From positions 1-21,459 of the forward strand of contig CATJUX010000078.1 in assembly GCA_949743895.1 (NCBI GenBank): a DNA stretch of 21,459 nt. Direction: 5' to 3'. The position numbers and the translations under genes were made by a program. Position 1 is the stretch's first letter; each line of letters begins with the position of its first letter. Below are positions 1-6,877 of the stretch, piece after piece. The stretch comes from JANFXS01 sp022791155. GTDB lineage: Bacteria > Bacillota > Clostridia > Lachnospirales > Anaerotignaceae. A model generated the notes under the pieces. It did no database searches. It worked only from the letters and a program-made list of their open reading frames with translations, and was not told where the DNA came from.

Positions 1-36
1 ATATATTTTTTTATAAGTATTTATAAGTTTTAGATA

Positions 37-66
37 TTTACTATAAAAGCACAAAGATGTTATAAT
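37..66 (+). promoter_or_regulatory. Candidate sigma-A promoter of dapF-dapL
   Basis: A consensus -10 box TATAAT lies at 61-66. A TTTACT -35-like box at 37-42 precedes it with an 18-bp spacer. The predicted start near 73 leaves a leader of about 170 nt before dapF. The -10 is convincing and the -35 is moderate. Confidence 0.5.
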
Positions 67-69
67 TTA

Positions 70-177
70 TCAGACATCAAATGAGACGTGAAATTTTTTT
101 GAAAAGAAGAATTTCGTTTTGTTGCTCTAAAAGCATATATTCTTCCAAAAATAAGTGAGCTGTAAAACGTTGTCTGA
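70..177 (+). promoter_or_regulatory. Possible folded 5' leader of dapF (three-way junction)
   Basis: Three helices can be drawn by hand in the untranslated leader. P1 pairs 70-76 with 171-177, seven perfect pairs. P2 pairs 90-100 with 105-115, eleven pairs including two G-U, closed by a GAAA tetraloop at 101-104. P3 pairs 116-127 with 157-168, with one T-T mismatch and two G-U pairs. Together they form a closed three-way junction. The sequence is AT-rich, so chance pairing is a real risk, and it does not match the lysine riboswitch core as I know it. The predicted transcription start near 73 would trim part of P1. Confidence 0.3.
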
Positions 178-241
178 CATATGAAATAAAAAAACAAGCT
201 TAAAAATATATTCACATGATATATCAATGAGGAGTGGAAAA

Positions 242-1078
242 ATGAAATTTACAAAAATGCATGGGTGTGGAAATGATTATGTTTATGTGAACTGTTTTGA
301 GGAAACTGTGAAAAATCCCTCTGAGCTGGCTGTCAAAATGAGTGACAGACATTTTGGAGTGGGAAGTGATGGCTTGATATTGATTTGCCCAAGTGATGAA
401 GCTGACTTTAGAATGCGTATGTTTAATGCTGATGGATCAGAATCGGAGATGTGCGGAAACGGCATAAGGTGTGTTGGAAAATATGTTTATGACAGAGGGC
501 TTACAAACAAAACAACTGTTTCTGTGAGCACTCTTGTTGGAATCAAAACACTTGAACTTAATGTTGTTGACGGAAAAGTTGACACTATAAAAGTTGATAT
601 GGGAGAGCCTGTATTTGAGGCGGAAAAAATTCCGGTTTCATCAAAATTTGATGGCATTGTGAGAAATTTGATAGGCGCTTGTGGAAAGGAATTTGATTTC
701 ACATGCCTTTCAATGGGGAATCCTCATGCTGTTACATATGTTGAAAATGTTAAAAATTTTGATGTTAACAAATATGGTTCAGTTATAGAAAAAGACAGCT
801 TTTTCCCAAAGCGGGCCAATGTGGAATTTATAGAAAAAGTGAGTGACAGCTATATTAAAATGCGTGTTTGGGAAAGAGGCTCAGGAGAAACTTTGGCTTG
901 CGGAACAGGGGCATGTGCTTCTGTTGTGGCTTCTGTCATTAATGGAGTGTGCAAAAGAGAGACAGAAGTTGAGCTTTTGGGAGGCAATCTTTTGATACAG
1001 TGGAACAAAAAAAATAACCATGTATACATGACAGGCCCAGCAAGATATTCTTTTGACGGTTTTTGGCTTGCCGAGTGA
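242..1078 (+). CDS. dapF: Diaminopimelate epimerase
   Basis: DapF is a PLP-independent racemase that converts LL-diaminopimelate to meso-diaminopimelate, the precursor of lysine and of the peptidoglycan cross-link residue. From the ATG at 242 the protein has 278 residues, normal for the family. Both catalytic cysteines are present: Cys71 in the NADGSESEMCGNGIRC block and Cys220 in GSGETLACGTGACAS. The N-terminal MHGCGNDYV block is also typical. An in-frame ATG at 227 would add five residues, but the Shine-Dalgarno GGAG at 231-234 sits 7 nt before the ATG at 242 and lies inside the longer reading frame, so 242 is preferred. The stop is 19 bp before dapL, whose product makes the substrate of this enzyme, so the two are probably one operon. 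Confidence 0.97.
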   Translation: MKFTKMHGCGNDYVYVNCFEETVKNPSELAVKMSDRHFGVGSDGLILICPSDEADFRMRMFNADGSESEMCGNGIRCVGKYVYDRGLTNKTTVSVSTLVGIKTLELNVVDGKVDTIKVDMGEPVFEAEKIPVSSKFDGIVRNLIGACGKEFDFTCLSMGNPHAVTYVENVKNFDVNKYGSVIEKDSFFPKRANVEFIEKVSDSYIKMRVWERGSGETLACGTGACASVVASVINGVCKRETEVELLGGNLLIQWNKKNNHVYMTGPARYSFDGFWLAE

Positions 1079-1097
1079 TGAAAAGGAGGAGTTATAA

Positions 1098-2336
1098 ATG
1101 TCCGAAAGTTATATTCAGGAGCTTATAGCACAGCGGATTGGCGGAAATAAATTTGGAAAAGACACAGTGCTTTATAAATTTGAAAAAATTAAAAGAGCAA
1201 AACGTGCTGCTGTTGAGGAGCATCCCGAAATGGAAATTATCGATATGGGAGTTGGAGAGCCAGATGCAATGGCTGATGCGGGCGTTATAAACGAGCTTGC
1301 ATTGCAGGCGGCCGTTTGGGAGAACAGGGGATATACTGATAATGGCCGCGAAGCATTTCAGGAAGCGGCGGCAAAATATATGGAAAAAGTTTATGGCGTT
1401 TGCGGAATTGATCCCAAAAGTCAAATCATTCATTCAATAGGTTCAAAGCCGGCATTGGCCATGATGGCTCAGGCGTTCATTAACCCTGGTGATATAACAC
1501 TGATGACTGTGCCAGGCTATCCAATTATTGGAACAATGACTTCTTGGCTTGGAGGAGAGGTTTATAAACTTCCGCTTTATGAAGAAAACAATTTTCTTCC
1601 AGATTTAACAAGTATACCAGAGGAGACGGCGCAAAAAGCCAAGCTGCTTTATATAAACTATCCCAACAACCCAACAGGAGCATCAGCAACAAAAGAGTTT
1701 TATGAAAAGGTTGTTGCTTTTGCGAAAAAGTATAACATAGTTGTCGTTCAAGATGCTGCATATGCTGCGCTGACTTTTGATGGTGAAAAGCCTTTCAGCT
1801 TTTTGAGCATTGAAGGAGCTTTTGATGTTGGCGTTGAAATTCATTCTTTGAGCAAGGCATTTAACATGACTGGCTGGAGAATGGCGTTTGTGACAGGGAA
1901 TCCGCTTGTTGTGAAAGCGTTTGGAGCTGTGAAGGATAATAATGACTCTGGGCAGTTCAATGCCATTCAAATGGCAGGAAAATATGCTCTGGAGCATGTT
2001 GAGATTACAGAAAAAACGGCAGAAAAATATTCAAGGCGCCACGCAATGCTTGTTGAAATGCTCAACAAAATTGGATTTGAAGCAAAAAAACCAAAAGCCT
2101 CTTTTTATCTCTATGTTAAAGTTCCAAAAGGAATTAAAAATGGAGAAACATTTGAAAATGCCGAAGATTTTAGTCAATATTTAATTAGGGAAAAACTTAT
2201 ATCAACCGTTCCATGGGATGACGTTGAGCCATATGTGAGAATGTCTGTGACATTTGTGGCCAACACAATTGAAGAGGAAAAGAGAGTTATAGAAGAAATG
2301 CAAAAAAGACTTTCTGAAGTGGAGTTTATTTTTTAA
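1098..2336 (+). CDS. dapL: LL-diaminopimelate aminotransferase (DapL-type)
   Basis: This is a fold-type I PLP-dependent aminotransferase of 412 residues, the usual DapL length. DapL converts tetrahydrodipicolinate to LL-diaminopimelate in one step, replacing the DapD/DapC/DapE branch. Visible family features are the GVGEPDAMAD region near residues 51-60, YPNNPTG at 188-194, the PLP-binding Asp219 in QDAAY, the Schiff-base Lys253 in SLSKAFNMTGWR, and Arg381 for the substrate carboxylate. AGGAGG at 1084-1089 is 8 nt before the ATG. Position 19 bp after dapF strongly supports the DAP assignment over a generic amino acid aminotransferase, because DapF uses its product. Specificity itself cannot be read from the sequence with certainty. 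Confidence 0.87.
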   Translation: MSESYIQELIAQRIGGNKFGKDTVLYKFEKIKRAKRAAVEEHPEMEIIDMGVGEPDAMADAGVINELALQAAVWENRGYTDNGREAFQEAAAKYMEKVYGVCGIDPKSQIIHSIGSKPALAMMAQAFINPGDITLMTVPGYPIIGTMTSWLGGEVYKLPLYEENNFLPDLTSIPEETAQKAKLLYINYPNNPTGASATKEFYEKVVAFAKKYNIVVVQDAAYAALTFDGEKPFSFLSIEGAFDVGVEIHSLSKAFNMTGWRMAFVTGNPLVVKAFGAVKDNNDSGQFNAIQMAGKYALEHVEITEKTAEKYSRRHAMLVEMLNKIGFEAKKPKASFYLYVKVPKGIKNGETFENAEDFSQYLIREKLISTVPWDDVEPYVRMSVTFVANTIEEEKRVIEEMQKRLSEVEFIF

Positions 2337-2467
2337 AATATTTCAGGCAGAAAAGATATATAAAGTAAGAATGGCAGTATATTGTGCGTTGTGGAGTGCA
2401 TGTAATCTTTTTGGCACATTTGGCATATTATAAATACTGAACTATTAGATTTTTTGGGAGTGCACTT

Positions 2468-3340
2468 ATGTCAGGTCAAGAGATTACATTGTCTAAAGAG
2501 ATAATCAAAAACTGTACGCAAAACGAAAATAAAGTTCTCATAACGCAATCTGTTTTAGAAGCATGCCAAACAGGAAAACAGGCTGACATGAGCATTTGCG
2601 GTGAAGTTGAAGTGCTTGAGGCTCGTTTGCTGGACAATGATAATTTTTATATTTTGGTGCTTGTTTGTTTTGACAAGAAGAACACACTTGCTGTTGTTTA
2701 TGAAGAAACAAGCGAGTTATACAAAGTTTTTGCTGTTTTAGGGCACTTCTATGAAATTGCCGAAGTAAAATTTATACTTGAGCCTATTTCAAAAAACACA
2801 ATGATATTATTGCGGGAAAAAGTTGACATGGCCATGGGTGTGTATGAAACAAGTGAATGGCTGAAGGGATATTTGTGGAATGGCAAGTTTTATTATCAGG
2901 TGCTTAACATACCCTTTAATATAAAAGCCTATTGGAACAATGCATGGATTGCATATGACAAAAATAAGCAGTGGGAAAAGGTTGAGCAAAATTGTAACTA
3001 TACATGGGATAATATTGACAAAATTGTTTTATATTTATATAAGGCTCAGGAATATAGCATATCAAATGTTGAGGGAAGCGTTGATTTGCCTGATGACAAC
3101 ACATTTCAAACTGTCCGAAGCAGATTTGTGGTTGAAGCATATAACTGGAGCAGAGTTTGGAACTGTTTTATTTTGTATGAGGGAAGGTATAAAGTGACTG
3201 GTCAAACAGTTGCAGTTATCATTGATTTAAGCAAATATGTATATTCTTTGGTTGAGCCTGTGTCTCAAAGATATGTAATATATACTTCTGAAAATGAATA
3301 TCTCGTTATACCAGATAAAGATTTGGAGCCATTGACATAA
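2468..3340 (+). CDS. Uncharacterised protein, 290 aa
   Basis: I do not recognise this family. The reading frame is intact, with GGGAG at 2456-2460 placed 7 nt before the ATG and a strong terminator 7 bp after the stop, so it is very likely a real gene. The protein has no signal peptide or transmembrane segment that I can see and is probably cytoplasmic. It is rich in beta-type hydrophobic and aromatic residues. Eight tryptophans are concentrated between about residues 128 and 231, in short motifs such as YWNNAW and YNWSRVW. It lies 131 bp after dapL on the same strand with no terminator between, so it may be the last gene of the dap unit. A weak TTGGCA-16-AATACT promoter-like pair at 2411-2438 could instead give it its own start. 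Confidence 0.78.
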   Translation: MSGQEITLSKEIIKNCTQNENKVLITQSVLEACQTGKQADMSICGEVEVLEARLLDNDNFYILVLVCFDKKNTLAVVYEETSELYKVFAVLGHFYEIAEVKFILEPISKNTMILLREKVDMAMGVYETSEWLKGYLWNGKFYYQVLNIPFNIKAYWNNAWIAYDKNKQWEKVEQNCNYTWDNIDKIVLYLYKAQEYSISNVEGSVDLPDDNTFQTVRSRFVVEAYNWSRVWNCFILYEGRYKVTGQTVAVIIDLSKYVYSLVEPVSQRYVIYTSENEYLVIPDKDLEPLT

Positions 3341-3347
3341 AATTTTG

Positions 3348-3388
3348 AAAACCGCCGTACTAATATAGCTTTTGCACGGCGGTTTTTT
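3348..3388 (+). terminator. Intrinsic terminator after the dap unit
   Basis: The arm AAAACCGCCGT (3348-3358) pairs perfectly with ACGGCGGTTTT (3376-3386). The loop is 17 nt, and the T run continues to 3388. This ends transcription 7-48 bp after the stop of the 290-residue protein. Confidence 0.93.
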
Positions 3389-3390
3389 GT

Positions 3391-3666
3391 TGCAAAATGA
3401 AAATGACAATTAAGATGATTGTTCAAAAGAATTATAACTATTATATAATGTAGCTTTTGTTGCAGAATTTTTTATATGGCTTAAAAAGTATTAAAAATAT
3501 GTTAACTTTAATATAAAAGAAAGAACAAATGTTTCTTTTAATGTGGAAAGTGAATTGTGTTGACCTCATTTTTGTTTGCCAAAAGTGTGAAAAGTGTTTG
3601 AAATGTAATTGAGGTGTGCAAAAATGCCGCATGACATTAAAACTATGACCAAGTCAGCAAAATGAT
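3391..3666. other. Intergenic gap between convergent genes
   Basis: This AT-rich gap lies between the dap-unit terminator and the 3' end of pckA. It holds an isolated promoter-like element (3419-3449) and a 27-codon cysteine-rich reading frame (3529-3612) without a Shine-Dalgarno. I do not see a convincing intrinsic terminator for pckA here. The only hairpin near, AAAAGAAA with TTTCTTTT around 3516-3540, is all A/T-G/C-poor and weak. Confidence 0.5.
3419..3449 (+). promoter_or_regulatory. Orphan promoter-like element
   Basis: TTGTTC at 3419-3424 is followed by overlapping -10 candidates: TATATA at 3442-3447 (17-bp spacer) and TATAAT at 3444-3449 (19-bp spacer). It stands 30 bp after a strong terminator and points toward the convergent pckA 3' end, with no annotated gene to serve. 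It may be chance in AT-rich DNA. Confidence 0.25.
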
Positions 3667-5253
3667 TTAGAACACTTTTGGGCCAGCGTTTGCTATGTTT
3701 TCAGGCATATTTGGATATTTTTTTTCAAAGTTTTCCTGAAACATTTTTGCCAGTTTTACAGCCTGAGCCTCATATGCAGCTTTGTCGTTCCATGTGTCTT
3801 TTGGATTCATGATTTCAGACGGAACTTCAGGACATGTTTGGGGAATATCAATGTTGAATATATCATCATGTTTATATTCAACATCGTTCAAAGTTCCGTT
3901 TAAGGCGGCTGTGATCATGGCTCTTGTAAATTTGAGTTCCATACGGCGGCCAACGCCATAGGGGCCTCCTGTCCAGCCTGTGTTCACAAGATAAACCTTT
4001 GTGTTGTGCTTTTTCAGGCGTTCTCCAAACATGTTTGCATATATAAGCGGTTCAATTGGCATAAATGGTTCGCCGAAAAGTGTTGAAAATGTTGGCTGAG
4101 GCTCTGTGACGCCGCGTTCTGTTCCGGCAAGTTTAGAAGTGAACCCTGTGATGAAGTGATACATTGCGGCATCGTTGCTCAAACGCGAAATTGGAGGAAG
4201 AACCCCAAACGCATCTGCTGTCAAAAATATCACAACTTTTGGGATTCCGCCAACTCCGGGAACGTGTGCATTTGATATAAAATCTACAGGATATCCAACA
4301 CGAGTGTTTTCAGTGAGTGAGGAATCCTCAAAGTCGAATTCTCTTGTGATGTCGTCTAAAATGACGTTTTCGACAACACTTCCAAATTTTATGGCATCAT
4401 GAATTTCGGGTTCATTCTCTTTTGTAAGATTGATGCACTTTGCATAGCAGCCGCCCTCAAAGTTGAATATTCCACGTTCAGACCAGCCGTGTTCGTCATC
4501 ACCTATAAGTTTTCGGTTTGGATCGGCTGAAAGTGTGGTTTTTCCAGTGCCTGAAAGGCCGAAGAACACTGCCGTTTCGTCTGTTTCAAGGCTCATGTTT
4601 GCTGAACAGTGCATGGGAAGCACGTTTTCTTTTGGCATGAGATAATTCATAACCGAGAACACAGCTTTTTTCATTTCGCCTGAATATTGAGAGCCGCATA
4701 TAATGACCATTTTGTCATCAAAATCAATTATGATTGCGGCTTCTGAATTCACACCGTCAGAAATGGGATCACATTTGCATCCAGGCACTGATATGACAGT
4801 GAAGTCAGGCTCGCCATAATTTTCAAGTTCTTCTTCAGTTGGCCTTATGAGCAATCCTCTTATGAACAGGTTTTGGCTTGCAAGCTCGTTTATAACACGA
4901 AATTTTCTTGTGCAAACAGGGTCGGCACCAGCCATTCCATCAAATAAAAAAATATCCTTATTTTCAAGATATGTGATGGCTTTAGTTTTGATGGCGTTGA
5001 ATTTTGATTTGTCAATTGGCATGTTCACATTTCCCCATGCTATGCTGTCATGCACAGATTCAGTGTCAACAATAAATCTGTCTTCAGGTGAACGGCCTGT
5101 ATATTTTCCTGTTGTGATGACAAGAGCTCCTGTGTTTGACATTTTGCCTTCACCTCTGATGATTGCTTCTTCTATGAGGCGGGCGGGCGCCAAATTGCGA
5201 TATACTGATTTTACATTTTTAATTCCTAATTTCTCAATTCCATACATCTCCAT
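3667..5253 (-). CDS. pckA: Phosphoenolpyruvate carboxykinase (ATP)
   Basis: PckA interconverts oxaloacetate + ATP and PEP + CO2 + ADP, serving gluconeogenesis or, in fermenters, CO2 fixation into C4 acids with ATP gain. The 528-residue length is normal for the ATP-dependent family. Visible motifs in order are GRSPEDRF (53-60, substrate Arg54), GEMKKAVF with the metal-site lysine (192-199), HCSAN with metal-site His215, the P-loop GLSGTGKTTL (232-241), the kinase-2 motif GDDEHGW (251-257), and the nucleotide region NTGWTGGPYGVGRR (424-437). AGGAGG at 5260-5265 lies 6 nt before the ATG at 5253, which favours this over the second Met two codons on. It is monocistronic and faces away from dprA, with a near-consensus promoter. 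The direction of flux cannot be inferred. Confidence 0.98.
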   Translation of the reverse strand: MEMYGIEKLGIKNVKSVYRNLAPARLIEEAIIRGEGKMSNTGALVITTGKYTGRSPEDRFIVDTESVHDSIAWGNVNMPIDKSKFNAIKTKAITYLENKDIFLFDGMAGADPVCTRKFRVINELASQNLFIRGLLIRPTEEELENYGEPDFTVISVPGCKCDPISDGVNSEAAIIIDFDDKMVIICGSQYSGEMKKAVFSVMNYLMPKENVLPMHCSANMSLETDETAVFFGLSGTGKTTLSADPNRKLIGDDEHGWSERGIFNFEGGCYAKCINLTKENEPEIHDAIKFGSVVENVILDDITREFDFEDSSLTENTRVGYPVDFISNAHVPGVGGIPKVVIFLTADAFGVLPPISRLSNDAAMYHFITGFTSKLAGTERGVTEPQPTFSTLFGEPFMPIEPLIYANMFGERLKKHNTKVYLVNTGWTGGPYGVGRRMELKFTRAMITAALNGTLNDVEYKHDDIFNIDIPQTCPEVPSEIMNPKDTWNDKAAYEAQAVKLAKMFQENFEKKYPNMPENIANAGPKVF

Positions 5254-5315
5254 TTATTACCTCCTGATTACTGTTTTCCGATTCTACACTTTCACAAAAT
5301 TTATATATGTATATA

Positions 5316-5344
5316 AGTATATTTTAACATATTATTTCTGTCAA
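5316..5344 (-). promoter_or_regulatory. Sigma-A promoter of pckA
   Basis: Read on the minus strand, a perfect TTGACA -35 (5339-5344) is followed by a 17-bp spacer and TATACT (5316-5321). The expected start near 5309 gives a leader of about 55 nt ending in the AGGAGG ribosome binding site. No clear operator overlaps it. Confidence 0.8.
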
Positions 5345-5465
5345 ATGCAACACAGCGAAAAATTATTCCTTTCTTAGTTCAAAATATAGATAGAAAGAAT
5401 ATAAAAACTAAACAAAATTTTGCGCAGCTGTCAAAAATTCATATTTTGGTCAAATAAAAAAATCA

Positions 5466-5494
5466 TTGAAAAACATTTTGATAGAGATTATAAT
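5466..5494 (+). promoter_or_regulatory. Strong promoter upstream of a terminator hairpin
   Basis: TTGAAA (5466-5471), a 17-bp spacer and TATAAT (5489-5494) form a near-consensus sigma-A promoter. Its start would fall near 5501, only a few bases before the hairpin at 5508-5528. dprA lies 268 bp further on. Confidence 0.6.
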
Positions 5495-5507
5495 TCCCAA
5501 AGGATCG

Positions 5508-5535
5508 GTGTTCCGGTTTGAGGAACATATTTTTT
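5508..5535 (+). terminator. Intrinsic-terminator-like hairpin before dprA
   Basis: TGTTCC (5509-5514) pairs with GGAACA (5522-5527) around a 7-nt loop, extended by a G-U pair (5508/5528). A run of six T follows at 5530-5535. It only has terminator polarity on the plus strand. It directly follows the promoter at 5466-5494, so the predicted product is an RNA of about 35 nt, or a leader subject to attenuation. Confidence 0.55.
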
Positions 5536-5588
5536 ATGGTTTAGCTTTTCAATATTTTGGTGTTATTTTTAATGCTTATAATAATTGG

Positions 5589-5617
5589 TTCAAATGGCAA
5601 TATTAAAAAACTATAAT
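5589..5617 (+). promoter_or_regulatory. Candidate dprA-topA promoter
   Basis: TTCAAA (5589-5594), a 17-bp spacer and a consensus TATAAT (5612-5617). The -35 is weak. It lies downstream of the 5508-5535 hairpin, so it would drive dprA independently of that terminator. Confidence 0.35.
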
Positions 5618-5768
5618 ATATCTTTTTGGCATTGGGCAGCCTAAAATTGATGATATTCACAAAATAATTTTATAAATTAGAAAATTTTTAACTAATTGTA
5701 ATATTTTTGTTGCTTTTATGTGTGCTTAATATTATCATTATGACGTATTTATTTGAAGGGAGGGTAGC

Positions 5769-6854
5769 GTGTCGGTGGAAGAAAAATTTTACATGATGTG
5801 GCTTTCTCGAAGTTTGGGAATGAGCATGAAAAAGACAAAACTCCTTTTAGATAAGTTTGGGAGCCCTGAAGGGGTTTGGAATGCAAGCGAAAAAAGCATA
5901 AAAAACGTAATTAAAGATTCAAAAGTGTTTTCGATGCTTGAAGATGGAAAAGAAAAAATTACAGACTGGATTGTTGAACTGAGAAAACTTGAAATTAAAT
6001 ATATATCAATAAATGACAAAAATTATCCATATTTACTGAAAGAAATTCATGATCCACCCGTTGGAATCTATGTTCAGGGAAATTTGCCTGATGCTGAATC
6101 AAGCACATATATAAGCATTATAGGTGCACGCCGGTGTTCAGAATATGGAAAAAACATGGCCTATAAATTCTCAAAAGAACTTGCCTTGGACAATTTCACC
6201 ATTGTGAGTGGTTTGGCAAAGGGGATTGATTCTATAAGCCACGTTGGAGCGCTTGAAGCAGGAGGAAAAACAGTTGCAGTTTTAGGCTTTGGACACAAAC
6301 ATTGCTATCCCAGTGAAAATAGAAAATTGATGAAAACAATTGGTGAAAGAGGGTGCCTTTTGAGTGAATATCCCCCTGAAACCCAATCAAATAGATTTAA
6401 CTTTGTTCAGCGAAACAGAATCATAGCCGGATTGTCAAAAGGGCTTTTGGTTGTTGAAGCTGGAAGGAAAAGCGGAACAATGACAACTGTTGATTTTGCC
6501 AATGAAAGCGGAAGAACTATAATGGCGCTTCCATCAAATATAACAAGTTCTTCAGGAGAAGGAACAAACGATTTGATACGTGAAGGATGCCCTATGATAA
6601 CAAAAATTGAGGATATATATTTTGAGCTTGGAATTGATAAAAATGAAAAAGGCACTGAAAATGAGGTGCCTTTTGAACTGGAAACCGATGAAAAAAAGGT
6701 GTATGATATTTTAAGCTATGAAGCTGTCGGGTTTGATTATATAGTTGGTTTGGTCAAAATGCCGGTTGCCGATGTTCAATATATATTGACCATGCTTGAG
6801 TTAAAGGGTATAATACAGAAACTTAATGGTGAAAGATACATCAAAAGCTTATAA
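5769..6854 (+). CDS. dprA: DNA-processing protein DprA (Smf)
   Basis: DprA binds incoming single-stranded DNA and loads RecA during natural transformation; it is widely conserved even in bacteria not known to transform. The 361-residue protein has the usual order: an N-terminal helical region resembling a SAM/HhH module (about 10-45), a Rossmann-like DprA core (about 80-290) with IGARRCSEYG (118-127), SGLAKGIDSISHVGAL (147-162), RNRIIAGLS (215-223) and SGTMTTVDFA (235-244), and a C-terminal winged-helix-like segment (about 302-361). The start is GTG at 5769, with GGAGG at 5759-5763 five nt before it; a second in-frame GTG at 5775 is also possible. topA begins 23 bp after the stop, the common Firmicute dprA-topA pairing. 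Confidence 0.95.
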   Translation: MSVEEKFYMMWLSRSLGMSMKKTKLLLDKFGSPEGVWNASEKSIKNVIKDSKVFSMLEDGKEKITDWIVELRKLEIKYISINDKNYPYLLKEIHDPPVGIYVQGNLPDAESSTYISIIGARRCSEYGKNMAYKFSKELALDNFTIVSGLAKGIDSISHVGALEAGGKTVAVLGFGHKHCYPSENRKLMKTIGERGCLLSEYPPETQSNRFNFVQRNRIIAGLSKGLLVVEAGRKSGTMTTVDFANESGRTIMALPSNITSSSGEGTNDLIREGCPMITKIEDIYFELGIDKNEKGTENEVPFELETDEKKVYDILSYEAVGFDYIVGLVKMPVADVQYILTMLELKGIIQKLNGERYIKSL

Positions 6855-6877
6855 ACGAAATTTGCAGAGGTGCAGCA

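Larger units (their letters stand above)
5345..5768. other. Divergent intergenic region pckA / dprA
   Basis: The full gap between pckA and dprA is about 515 bp of AT-rich DNA. It holds the pckA promoter on the left, a strong plus-strand promoter running directly into a terminator hairpin (5466-5535), and a weaker promoter candidate closer to dprA (5589-5617). A second weak pair TTGTTG-17-TATTAT occurs at about 5709-5737. I see no gene with a normal ribosome binding site. Confidence 0.6.

Noticed and set aside
75..190. Hammerhead-ribozyme-like pieces (ATGAGA...GTGAAA and CTGACATATGAAA) in the dapF leader
   Set aside because: Invariant core positions of CUGANGA are missing in both places, and the required three-stem arrangement with a cleavage site is not formed.
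1..241. Lysine riboswitch before the dap genes
   Set aside because: The conserved purine-rich core and five-stem layout of the L box are not recognisable here.
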